Below, piece after piece: positions 1-6,035 of a DNA stretch of 6,161 bases. The notes under the pieces were generated by a model. The model ran no database searches. It had not been told where the DNA came from and saw nothing but the letters and a program-made list of their open reading frames with translations. Source of the stretch: Rhodospirillales bacterium Alpha_05. Lineage in GTDB: Bacteria > Pseudomonadota > Alphaproteobacteria > Rhodospirillales > Rhodospirillaceae. The DNA lies in the NCBI GenBank assembly GCA_001603335.1, contig LUYR01000132.1:1-6161 (forward strand). Direction: 5' to 3'. Positions within the stretch are counted from its first letter, which is position 1; every line of letters begins with the position of its first letter. Made by a program: the position numbers and the translations under genes.

Positions 1-1068
1 GTGGAGCGGCGGGTCGCGATCGGCGTGGGAGGCGTAGTCCGGCCCGCCGAAATCGATCACGAAGCGACCCTCGAAGTCGCCATGCCGCAACCGATCGAAC
101 ACCGCGTTGATGTCGTCGAGTTGCGCGGTGTGGATCGCCGCCTTGATCTTGCCGTGCGCGGCGAACTCCATTGCCTCCCGCATGATCCGGCGTGAGCCGA
201 CCACCGAGCCGCGGATGGTGATCGCGTTGATCACGGTGTCGTAGATCGGCACCGCGAGCGCCCCCGCCCCAAGCCCGATCATCGTCATCGTCCCGCCCGG
301 ACGCAGCATCCGGTAGGCCTGCTCGTAGGCGCGCACCGACGACGCGGTGACGAGCACGCCGTGCACCCCGCCGACACGCTTTTGCAGGACTTCGCCCGGA
401 TCTTCGTTGCGCGCGTTGATCGCGATCGTCGCGCCCAATTCTCCCGCGAATTCCAGCTTCTCGTCGTCGACGTCGACCGCGGCGACCTTGAACCCCATCA
501 GCTTGGCGTACTGGATCGCCATGTGTCCGAGGCCGCCGATGCCCGAGATCGCCACCCAGTCGCCCTTGCGCGCATCGGTGCGTTTCAGGCCGTTGTAGAC
601 CGTCACCCCGGCACAGAGGATCGGCGCGACGCTCACCAGTTCGGTGCCGTCGGGAATCGGAATGACGTAATCCGCGTCGGCGAGGGTGTATTCGGCGAAG
701 GTGCCGCTCTGGGTGTAGCCGGTGTTGGTTTGGCACTTGCACAGGGTTTCCCAACCGCTGGTGCAATAGTCGCACTCGCCGCAGGCGGAATGGAGCCAAG
801 CGATGCCGACGCAATCGCCGATCCGCACGGTCTCCACCCCCTGCCCGAGCGCGACGACGAAACCCACCCCCTCGTGCCCGGGGATGATCGGCAGGTGCGG
901 CTTCACCGGCCAGTCGCCGTCGGCGGCGTGGAGATCGGTGTGGCAAACCCCCGACGCGCGGATTTTCACCAGCACCTGGCCGGGCCCGGGCTCGGGCACC
1001 GGCAGGTCCACGATCACCAGCGGCGCACCGAACGCGTGAACCACCGCCGCCTTCATCATCTCGGTCAT
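1..1068 (-). CDS. Zinc-dependent alcohol dehydrogenase, MDR family, AdhP-like (3' end outside window)
   Basis: My translation from ATG at 1068 stays open for 356 codons to the window edge. It reads as a medium-chain, zinc-dependent NAD(P)-linked alcohol dehydrogenase. Catalytic zinc ligands are visible as Cys42 (GVCHTDL), His65-Glu66 (PGHEGVG) and Cys152; structural zinc ligands are Cys96, Cys99, Cys102 and Cys110. The Rossmann motif GIGGLG is at 176-181, and Asp199 in AVDVDDEK sits where NAD-preferring members carry an acidic residue. The closest type is the ethanol/propanol-preferring AdhP group, usually about 340 residues. The usual C-terminal VIDF is at 337-340, yet the frame runs on at least 16 more residues, so an extension is likely. 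A ribosome site (GGAGCAGGG) lies just upstream, 19 nt after the aldehyde dehydrogenase stop. In this operon it probably reduces the aldehyde intermediate to alcohol and regenerates NAD+. PduQ and EutG, which do this in classical loci, are iron-dependent and unrelated. Family is sure; the role is inferred. Confidence 0.93.
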   Translation of the reverse strand, partial: MTEMMKAAVVHAFGAPLVIVDLPVPEPGPGQVLVKIRASGVCHTDLHAADGDWPVKPHLPIIPGHEGVGFVVALGQGVETVRIGDCVGIAWLHSACGECDYCTSGWETLCKCQTNTGYTQSGTFAEYTLADADYVIPIPDGTELVSVAPILCAGVTVYNGLKRTDARKGDWVAISGIGGLGHMAIQYAKLMGFKVAAVDVDDEKLEFAGELGATIAINARNEDPGEVLQKRVGGVHGVLVTASSVRAYEQAYRMLRPGGTMTMIGLGAGALAVPIYDTVINAITIRGSVVGSRRIMREAMEFAAHGKIKAAIHTAQLDDINAVFDRLRHGDFEGRFVIDFGGPDYASHADRDPPLH

Positions 1069-1087
1069 ACCCTGCTCCCAAACCGGC

Positions 1088-2476
1088 TCAGATGATCCGG
1101 AACGATTCCACCAGCGTGCAACGCCGCTGCCGGGTGAAGGTCTTGGCCGAAGTCAGCCCCTCGCCGGTCGGTCCGGCGATGGTGAACGAAGTATGCCCCT
1201 CGCCGCCCAGGCCGATACCGGCGTAGCACGGCGCGTTCTTGACGAAGATCGTGGTCTGCACCGCGCGGGCGAAGGCGGTGAGGTTGTCGATGTTGGTGGA
1301 GTGCATGATCGCGGTGTGGCGGTTGCCCTTCTCCACCTTGACGCCGAAGGCGATGCCTTCCTGGACGTTCTTCACCCGCACGATCGGCAGCACCGGCATC
1401 ATCTGCTCCAGCCAGACCAGCGGATGGTCGGGCTCGGCGCGGAAGATCGCGAGGCGGCAGGCGTCGTTCACGGTGATTCCGGCGTCTTTCAGGATCACCT
1501 GGACGTTGCGGCCGATGTAGCTGCCGTTGATGTGGCCGTCGACGACGACGAGCTTGGTCACCCGCTCGGCTTCCTCGGGCGAGAGCAGGTAGACCTTGCC
1601 GGTCTCCTGCATGAATTTGATTAGCGCGTCCTCGACCTCCTGAACCACGATCACTTCCTTTTCGCAGATGCAGAAGATGTTGTTGTTGACGCTCGCGCCG
1701 TTGGTGATCGCCTCCGCCGCGCGGCGGATGTTGGCGGTTTCGTCGACGAGGCAGGGCGGGTTGCCCGCGCCCGCGCCGATCGCTTTCTTGCCCGAACGCA
1801 GCACCACATCGACCACGCCCTTGCCGCCGGTGGCGACCAGCATGTTGACCTTGGGGTGGGCGACCAGGGCGTTGGCGGTGTCGAGGTTGGGCTCGAACGC
1901 CATGCCGATCAGGCCCGCCGGACCGCCCGCCTCGACGATCGCGCCGTGCAGCAGGCGGATCATTTCGCGGCTGGTTTCCTTGGCCGAGGGATGGCAGTTG
2001 AACACCACCGCGTTGCCCGCCGCGACCATGCCGATGGTGTTGTTGATGAAGGTGCCGGTGGGGTTGGTGATCGGGGTGAGCGCGCCGATCACGCCGACCG
2101 GAGCGTATTCCAGCAGCATCAGGCCGTGGTCGCCGGAGAGCGCCACCGGGCGGATGTCCTCGATGCCGGGGGTCTTTTCGACGCAGAGGATGTTCTCGCG
2201 GATCTTGTCCTCGACCCGACCGAGGTGGGTCTCCTCCACCGCCATCGCCGCGACCCGCTTGTTCGCCTCCAGCACCCGGCAGCGGATGTTGGTGATGATC
2301 TCGCCGCGCTTTTCGAGGGAGAGCTCCAGCAACTGGCGCTGCGCCACGATCGCGGCTTCCACCGCCGCGTCGACGCTGGGATAGAGCCCATCACCCGGCG
2401 GCGTGGACGGCGCGACGTTCATCTGCTCGAGGATTTTCCGCACCAAGTCCGCAACTTGCGTTTCACTGGTCTGCAT
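1088..2476 (-). CDS. pduP: CoA-acylating aldehyde dehydrogenase, PduP/EutE type, with encapsulation peptide
   Basis: A 462-residue enzyme that oxidises an aldehyde (propionaldehyde or acetaldehyde class) with NAD+ and CoA to acyl-CoA inside a microcompartment. Length and hallmarks match PduP/EutE: TPITNPTGTFINN near 134-146, GGKGVVDVV at 217-225, catalytic Cys269 after NNN (264-266) and before CEKEV, and the C-terminal signature GEGLTSAKTFTRQRRC at 438-453. Residues 5-20 form an amphipathic helix (LVRKIL core at 11-16) followed by a Pro/Gly-rich linker (21-30), the layout of the encapsulation peptide that targets PduP to the shell. The ATG at 2476 has GGAG 7 nt upstream, and this start keeps the targeting helix. 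The stop is 19 nt before the alcohol dehydrogenase, its likely partner in cofactor recycling. Substrate cannot be settled between C2, C3 and longer aldehydes; the symbol reflects family resemblance (eutE is the alternative). Confidence 0.96.
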   Translation of the reverse strand: MQTSETQVADLVRKILEQMNVAPSTPPGDGLYPSVDAAVEAAIVAQRQLLELSLEKRGEIITNIRCRVLEANKRVAAMAVEETHLGRVEDKIRENILCVEKTPGIEDIRPVALSGDHGLMLLEYAPVGVIGALTPITNPTGTFINNTIGMVAAGNAVVFNCHPSAKETSREMIRLLHGAIVEAGGPAGLIGMAFEPNLDTANALVAHPKVNMLVATGGKGVVDVVLRSGKKAIGAGAGNPPCLVDETANIRRAAEAITNGASVNNNIFCICEKEVIVVQEVEDALIKFMQETGKVYLLSPEEAERVTKLVVVDGHINGSYIGRNVQVILKDAGITVNDACRLAIFRAEPDHPLVWLEQMMPVLPIVRVKNVQEGIAFGVKVEKGNRHTAIMHSTNIDNLTAFARAVQTTIFVKNAPCYAGIGLGGEGHTSFTIAGPTGEGLTSAKTFTRQRRCTLVESFRII

Positions 2477-2526
2477 CTCACCACTCCATCGTTGTCGCGA
2501 TCATCGGGCGACGTCCACGGGTCCAG

Positions 2527-2544
2527 GGCCGCGCCTGCGCGGCC
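2527..2544 (-). other. Stem-loop in the gap before the aldehyde dehydrogenase gene
   Basis: A perfect 7-bp inverted repeat (GGCCGCG / CGCGGCC) around a 4-nt loop starts 5 nt after the stop of the DUF336 gene, in a 73-nt gap. On the transcribed strand no run of U follows, so it does not look like a simple intrinsic terminator. It may be an RNA stability or processing element that sets different levels of the upstream genes and the dehydrogenases, or just a chance hairpin in GC-rich DNA. Confidence 0.4.
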
Positions 2545-2549
2545 GCGCT

Positions 2550-3134
2550 TCAACTCAACGCCAGGGCGACGCCGCCGATCGCGGCCGCCGCATCCCCGGC
2601 TGAGGCATTCTCCAGTTCCGGCAAGGCGCGACGCAGCGCCTCGACCACCGTGGCGAGGGCCTGGGGCGGCAGGTTCTCGCCCAGCCACAGCCCCGGCATC
2701 CGCTTCGCCCAGTCCGCCATTTCGCCGAGCCGGTGCAGGGCGGCGTGCGCCACCGCCATGTCCTGCGCGACGCTGCCGCCCGAGACGCCGATGGCGCCGA
2801 CCACCCGGCCGTCGAGGCAAAGCGGGAAGCCACCGCCGAACAGCACGATCCGACCGTTGTGGCCGTTGCCGACGCCGTAGAGCGGCGCACCCGGCTGCGC
2901 GAGGCGGCCGAGTTCGTCGGTCGGCATGCGGATCACCGCGGCGGTGTAGGCCTTGTTCATCGCGAGGTCGGTGGAGATCGGCAGGGTGCCGTCCTGCCGC
3001 GCGAACCATTGCGCGCCACCTTCGGCATCCACCACCGCCACCGCCATCGGCACGCCGATCCGCGTCGCCGCCGCGCGCGCGGTGGAGACCAGGATTTCGG
3101 CGACGAGATCGGGAAGCGCGAACCGGGGTCTCAT
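2550..3134 (-). CDS. DUF336 (GlcG/HbpS/PduO C-terminal-like) protein, stand-alone
   Basis: A 194-residue protein with the DUF336 fold known from GlcG, HbpS and the C-terminal half of PduO. Family signs are the first helix and strand (LPDLVAEIL at 7-15, then VPMAVAVVDAEGG at 28-40), NKAYTAAVIRMPTDELG at 60-76, and GGFPLCLDGRVVGAIGVSGG at 101-120 leading into the SVAQDMAVAHAAL helix. HbpS and PduO C-terminal domains are known to bind haem or corrinoid; I cannot assign a ligand residue here. No adenosyltransferase domain is attached. Typical single-domain members are about 130-150 residues, so 140-194 is an extension. It contains an amphipathic stretch (LATVVEALRRALPEL, 160-174) and an Ala-rich hydrophobic end. 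The ATG at 3134 has GGGAGG 7 nt upstream and overlaps the stop of a candidate small ORF as ATGA. Its position between the vertex protein and PduP suggests a metabolosome accessory role. Family confident, function unknown. Confidence 0.88.
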   Translation of the reverse strand: MRPRFALPDLVAEILVSTARAAATRIGVPMAVAVVDAEGGAQWFARQDGTLPISTDLAMNKAYTAAVIRMPTDELGRLAQPGAPLYGVGNGHNGRIVLFGGGFPLCLDGRVVGAIGVSGGSVAQDMAVAHAALHRLGEMADWAKRMPGLWLGENLPPQALATVVEALRRALPELENASAGDAAAAIGGVALALS

Positions 3135-3289
3135 GGCCGCGCCTCCCGAGGTCCGGGCCCGGCGACGCTACCGGACGCACGGGTGAAGGCGACGAACTTG
3201 CCCGGCAGGCCGTAAACCGCGGCGCATTCGCCGATCTTCCGCCCCGTGCGTCCGATCTCGTCGTCTCTGTGCATTCGTATGCCGAACAC
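3131..3289 (-). CDS. Candidate 52-residue small protein, unrecognised
   Basis: Between the EutN-like gene and the DUF336 gene one minus-strand frame is open from GTG at 3289 to TGA at 3131, and its stop overlaps the DUF336 start as ATGA, the usual sign of translational coupling. An AAAGGGA site lies 8 nt before the GTG; an in-frame ATG at 3274 is an alternative (47 residues) but lacks a ribosome site. The middle reads like ordinary coding sequence (RKIGECAAVYGLPGKFVAF, residues 17-35) with mostly G or C in third positions. The first codons include rare ATA, CGA and AGA, so the true 5' end is uncertain. No signal peptide, membrane segment or known motif is seen, and one Cys is at residue 22. 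I do not recognise a family. It may be a small metabolosome accessory protein, a decayed remnant of a larger gene, or a non-coding spacer that happens to be open. Confidence 0.5.
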   Translation of the reverse strand: MFGIRMHRDDEIGRTGRKIGECAAVYGLPGKFVAFTRASGSVAGPGPREARP

Positions 3290-3297
3290 CGTTCCCG

Positions 3298-3304
3298 TCC
3301 CTTT
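3298..3304 (-). promoter_or_regulatory. Ribosome binding site for the small ORF
   Basis: AAAGGGA on the minus strand, 8 nt before GTG 3289 and just after the EutN stop. It favours the GTG over the downstream ATG at 3274, which has no such site. Confidence 0.45.
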
Positions 3305-3306
3305 GC

Positions 3307-3579
3307 TCAGAGTTGCACGTCGAACTGGTCGATGATGCCGATGATCGTCGCGTCGACCGGGCAGTCTTCCTTGTCCACCGCCATCCGCGCCGCCGACCCC
3401 TGCACCACCAGCACCTGCTCGCCGACGCCCGCGCCGACCGCGTCGACGGCGACGAAGGGCTCGCCCTCGGCTTTGCCCGAGCCGGGCCCGATCGGCTGCA
3501 CGATCTGGATCTTGCTGCCGACGAGGCGCTCGTGCTTGCGTGAGGCCACCACCGTTCCGATCACCTGTCCGATTATCAT
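3307..3579 (-). CDS. eutN: BMC-P pentameric vertex protein, EutN/CcmL family
   Basis: A 90-residue shell protein of the EutN/CcmL family, whose pentamers cap the vertices of the polyhedral microcompartment shell. The sequence has the full family pattern: MIIGQVIGTVVASRKHERLVGSKI at the N terminus (the start MxxGxVxGxVxATxK-like), a VQPIG turn at 28-31, FVAVDAVGAGVGEQVLVVQGSAAR at 42-65, and the closing VDATIIGIID at 75-84. Length is typical. The ATG at 3579 has GAGGG 4 nt upstream and lies 22 nt after the flavoprotein stop. Nothing is truncated. Only one BMC-P is in the window; some loci carry several, so others may lie outside. The symbol marks family membership, not an ethanolamine role. 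Confidence 0.95.
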   Translation of the reverse strand: MIIGQVIGTVVASRKHERLVGSKIQIVQPIGPGSGKAEGEPFVAVDAVGAGVGEQVLVVQGSAARMAVDKEDCPVDATIIGIIDQFDVQL

Positions 3580-3601
3580 CGCGCCCTCGCTTCCTGTTCG
3601 C

Positions 3602-4405
3602 TCATTGGGGTGCCCGCACGATCCGCACGCCGTGACGCTGAGCGGTCTCCAGCGCCAGCGGCGTCACCAACGCCGCGGGCGGGCAAACCAGGTCCGCGCC
3701 ACGGCGGCTGGCCTCCATCACGTCCCCGCCCGAGATCACCCGCTTGGGGGTTGCGAGCGTCGCGCGTGGCGCGGGGATGGAGGCCGTCGTCGCACCGGTC
3801 GTGGAGGTCCGGCTTGCCGGAATTTTCGCCGCGACGCGGTCGGCGAAGCCTTCGAGGCCGACCACCTCCGCGCCGTAGCTCGCCACGGTCTTGAAGCGGT
3901 CCTCCACCGCGCGCCACAGCGCCGGATTGGCCGCGCCGAAGCCCAGGTCGACCCGCCCCGGATTGAGGCTCGCGCCGTCGCGCGCCAGCACCAACGGCTT
4001 GCCGGAGTACAGCGCGTGGAGGATGAGATTGCTCGCCTGGGTGTCGGCGATCAGCGCCGCGAGCTTGGAGAGCGCGGTGACGCTCAACAGCGGCACCGCG
4101 ACGCCCCGCGCCTCGGCCAACACCTTGAACCAACTGCGATCGGGGAGGATTTCCCACTGCGGGAAGCCTTCGAGTCCGTCCTTCACCGCCTGCCCGACGA
4201 GGTGCTCGGCCATCTCCGAGCACACCAGCCGGACGTGGAAGCCCTTGAAGATCAGGCCCTGAATTTCGGCGATCGCGGCGTCGAGACCGACGGTCGCGCC
4301 GGTGAGCACGACGATCAGCGAGCCGCGCGAGCCGTCGGCACCGAGGTGCGGCGCGAGGCGCTTCAGCACTTCCCTGACCAGACGCTCGAGTTCGCCGCGA
4401 TCCAT
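3602..4405 (-). CDS. Flavoprotein-domain BMC accessory protein with N-terminal helix and C-terminal appended segment
   Basis: A 267-residue protein in three parts. Residues 2-20 are a charged amphipathic helix (ELERLVREVLKRL at 5-17) followed by a short Gly/Ser linker; it resembles the PduP-type encapsulation peptide and shares the LVR-x-hydrophobic-L core with the aldehyde dehydrogenase of this operon. Residues 28-195 look like a flavoprotein (HFCD-like) domain: IVVLTGATVGLDAAIAEI, KGFHVRLVCSEMAEHL, then LSKLAALIADTQASNL at 112-127 and GKPLVLARDG at 135-144. After an Ala/Ser/Thr/Pro-rich linker (197-220) comes ISGGDVMEASRRG and CPPAALVTPLALETA (224-255), a pattern like the segment at the start of EutT-type proteins. 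I infer FMN binding and lumen location; the reaction is unknown. The start is ATG 4405 (AAGGGG 8 nt upstream); ATG 4411, overlapping the EutJ stop, is too close to that site. The flavin-domain call is good, function open. Confidence 0.82.
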   Translation of the reverse strand: MDRGELERLVREVLKRLAPHLGADGSRGSLIVVLTGATVGLDAAIAEIQGLIFKGFHVRLVCSEMAEHLVGQAVKDGLEGFPQWEILPDRSWFKVLAEARGVAVPLLSVTALSKLAALIADTQASNLILHALYSGKPLVLARDGASLNPGRVDLGFGAANPALWRAVEDRFKTVASYGAEVVGLEGFADRVAAKIPASRTSTTGATTASIPAPRATLATPKRVISGGDVMEASRRGADLVCPPAALVTPLALETAQRHGVRIVRAPQ

Positions 4406-4407
4406 GG

Positions 4408-5367
4408 TCATTTCCCCTTCGTCGGCTTGGCGTTGGCCTTGGCTTCCCGCGCGCAGCGGATGCCGATGCCGAGCGGCGTGACCAGCAGCGGGTGGCTCGG
4501 CAGGGCGACGGTGAGGCCGGTTTCCTCCTCCATCACCTCGACCGCGCCGGGGAACGCGCTGGTGCCGCCGACGAGATAGAGGGTGTCGACCGGGTGGTCG
4601 CGGAGGTGCTGGCGCACGATCGCCGCCATCTTCTGGAACACCGGGCGCACCAGCGGGAAGATCTCGCGCTGCCGCGACGCATCGGTCTTGATCCGCTCGG
4701 CTTCCTCGACGGAAATCTTGAAGTTGCCCGCCAGCACCAGATCGAGGTGGGTGCCGCCGGTGGCTTCGTCGGCGGTGTAGACCACCTCGCCGTTCTTCAG
4801 CACCGAAATCCCGGTGGTGCCGCCGCCGATGTCGACCACCGCGCCGTCGGTGATTTCGAGAACCTCCGCCGCCGCGCTCGGCTCGTCCATCAGGCCGGTG
4901 ACGTGCAGGCCGGCGGCCTCGAGCACGTTGGCGAAGGCGCGCGCGTTGCCTCCGGCGGTGCCGGGCGGGTAGCACACCATCGCGTCGTCGATCGCGTATC
5001 CGGCGCGGCGGATGGTCTCGACCTGGGCGCGCAACAGGTTGATCGCGCCGATGTAGTCGAGCACCAGGCCGTCGCGGATGCTCGAACGGCTGCGGGTGAG
5101 CGCGCCCGCCACCGGCGTGCCCTCGGCGTCCACCACCGAGGTGACGATGTAGGCGGTGCCGAGGTCGACGCCCACGAACAAGGGTCCCTTCGGCGGCGGC
5201 GCGGTCAGCCCGAGCGCCGCTTCGAAGTCCTTGAGCCTGCGATTGGCGGAAGGATGAATGTTCACGGTGTCCTCATCGTCAGGGAGCCGCGCGGGCACCG
5301 CGAGCGTGCCCCGGGGTGGGCGCTCCAGCGCTTGCGGCGCATCGTGCAGTGCCACGCGCGTGTCCAT
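4408..5367 (-). CDS. eutJ: EutJ-like actin/Hsp70-fold ATPase protein
   Basis: A protein of up to 319 residues related to EutJ, a proposed chaperone with the actin/Hsp70 ATPase fold found in BMC operons; its partner is not firmly known (reactivation or assembly of the core enzyme has been suggested). Visible are phosphate 1 (FVGVDLGTAY, 64-73), the DEPSAAAEVL loop (161-170), phosphate 2 (VDIGGGTTGIS, 178-188), GGTHLDLVLAGN (204-215) and the adenosine motif LVGGTSAF (265-272). No peptide-binding domain follows, as in EutJ. The tail is Lys-rich. Enterobacterial EutJ is about 280 residues. From ATG 5367 there are 34 extra low-complexity residues, whereas an in-frame GTG at 5265, preceded by TGAGGA, would give 285, so the start is open. 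The ATG lies 4 nt after the BMC-T stop, and the stop is 2 nt before the flavoprotein start, so the three are probably translated together. Confidence 0.93.
   Translation of the reverse strand: MDTRVALHDAPQALERPPRGTLAVPARLPDDEDTVNIHPSANRRLKDFEAALGLTAPPPKGPLFVGVDLGTAYIVTSVVDAEGTPVAGALTRSRSSIRDGLVLDYIGAINLLRAQVETIRRAGYAIDDAMVCYPPGTAGGNARAFANVLEAAGLHVTGLMDEPSAAAEVLEITDGAVVDIGGGTTGISVLKNGEVVYTADEATGGTHLDLVLAGNFKISVEEAERIKTDASRQREIFPLVRPVFQKMAAIVRQHLRDHPVDTLYLVGGTSAFPGAVEVMEEETGLTVALPSHPLLVTPLGIGIRCAREAKANAKPTKGK
4414..4419 (-). promoter_or_regulatory. Ribosome binding site that decides the flavoprotein start
   Basis: AAGGGG on the minus strand within the last EutJ codons. It is 8 nt from ATG 4405 but only 2 nt from ATG 4411, so it favours the shorter form. 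Confidence 0.55.
5270..5275 (-). promoter_or_regulatory. Possible internal ribosome binding site for a shorter EutJ
   Basis: TGAGGA on the minus strand lies 4 nt before the in-frame GTG at 5265. Starting there gives 285 residues, close to the usual EutJ length and removes a low-complexity leader. Confidence 0.4.
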
Positions 5368-5371
5368 CGGC

Positions 5372-5989
5372 CTATTTCTCCCGGCCCATCACCGCGCGGA
5401 TCGCGGCTTCGGCGGCGCCCGCGGCGCGCTCGACGTCGGCTTCCTTGCCCGAGAGGTAGAGCCGCCCGACCGCACCGAAGAGGCGCACGTCGACCAAGGT
5501 GATGCGGGCGTTCTTCTCGGCCTCGTTGGCGGCGAGCGAGATGTAGACGGCGGGCTCGACCTCCATGATGTACATGTCCTGCCCCGCGATCAGCAGCGAC
5601 GCGAGGCGGGACACGTTGACCACCTGGGCGTGGTAGTCGTTGACCTTGTGGATGATCTCGGAGGCCAGCACCTTCGGCTTGATCCGGTCGGTTTCCTTGC
5701 AGCCGAGCTTGGTCATCACCGCGCCGGCCGCGTGCTTCACGTCGGCCTGGTTCTTCGAGTGGAACTCGAGGATGCCGAAGCTGCGCTCGACGACGAGCAA
5801 GCCGGGCTGCACGAACGCCGACTTCAGCGCCGCATCGGCGACCTGGTTGATCATCAGGCCGGGCGCGATCTCGATGAACGCGGCGGCCATGCCGACGACC
5901 GGCAGATAGCCGCGCATGTTGGTGCCCAAATAGGCGGCGAATTGCGGCTGAAGGCGGTCCACATACGCATAAGTCCGAAGCTCTGCCAC
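5372..5989 (-). CDS. BMC-T tandem-domain trimeric shell protein, CsoS1D-like type
   Basis: A 205-residue shell protein with two BMC domains in tandem (roughly 1-102 and 103-205), forming pseudohexameric trimers that tile the shell facets. The first half has YVDRLQPQFAAYLGT, then IEIAPGLMINQVADAALKSA, QPGLLVVERSFGILEFHS; the second has KPKVLASEIIHKVN, GQDMYIMEVEPAVYISLAANEAEKNA and VDVRLFGAVGRLYLSG. This pattern is of the permuted, double-disc forming BMC-T group (CsoS1D and relatives), not of PduT or PduB. In CsoS1D a Glu-Arg pair gates a large central pore; Glu68-Arg69 here is a candidate equivalent. No cysteine sits at an obvious Fe-S pore site. The start is GTG 5989 with AAGGAGAG ending about 4 nt upstream, a strong site. 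It is the first complete gene of the window and is followed 4 nt later by eutJ. Assignment is firm; gating is by analogy. Confidence 0.94.
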   Translation of the reverse strand: MAELRTYAYVDRLQPQFAAYLGTNMRGYLPVVGMAAAFIEIAPGLMINQVADAALKSAFVQPGLLVVERSFGILEFHSKNQADVKHAAGAVMTKLGCKETDRIKPKVLASEIIHKVNDYHAQVVNVSRLASLLIAGQDMYIMEVEPAVYISLAANEAEKNARITLVDVRLFGAVGRLYLSGKEADVERAAGAAEAAIRAVMGREK

Positions 5990-5993
5990 GGCA

Positions 5994-6001
5994 CTCTCCT
6001 T
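5994..6001 (-). promoter_or_regulatory. Strong ribosome binding site for the BMC-T gene
   Basis: AAGGAGAG on the minus strand, 4 nt before the GTG at 5989. Its near-consensus match supports this non-ATG start and high translation of the shell protein. Confidence 0.7.
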
Positions 6002-6019
6002 GAGTTCAGGTCAACGACG

Positions 6020-6035
6020 CGAGGGCGAACCCTCG
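6020..6035 (-). other. Stem-loop between the upstream gene and BMC-T
   Basis: On the transcribed strand the sequence reads CGAGGG-TTCG-CCCTCG, a perfect 6-bp stem closed by a UUCG tetraloop, inside the 86-nt gap 5990-6075. No clear U-run follows, so it is more likely an mRNA stabiliser or weak attenuator between shell genes than a full terminator. A 10-bp palindrome (CCCGCGCGGG, 6058-6067) lies further upstream in the same gap. I see no convincing promoter boxes. Confidence 0.5.

Noticed and set aside
361..1095. A 244-codon plus-strand frame over the alcohol dehydrogenase
   Set aside because: Antisense shadow of a gene with intact zinc and Rossmann motifs.
3090..3134. The first helix of the DUF336 protein (LPDLVAEIL) as an encapsulation peptide
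   Set aside because: It resembles the LVR-type motif, but in this family the first helix is part of the fold and no linker separates it from the first strand.
2419..3180. A 253-codon minus-strand frame overlapping the DUF336 gene
   Set aside because: Arg-rich out-of-frame reading of the DUF336 gene, which itself has a strong ribosome site and family motifs.
1856..4579. A 907-codon open frame on the plus strand
   Set aside because: It lies antisense to four well-supported BMC genes and its translation is Arg/His/Ala-rich low-complexity with no motif; long antisense frames are common in GC-rich DNA.
3602..4975. A 457-codon minus-strand reading that would fuse a long N-terminal part to the flavoprotein
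   Set aside because: The upstream part is Arg-rich and out of frame with the clear EutJ coding sequence, whereas ATG 4405 has a ribosome site and begins a sensible helix.
4492..5502. A 336-codon plus-strand frame over EutJ and BMC-T
   Set aside because: Antisense shadow with no recognisable domain; the minus-strand genes here are unmistakable.
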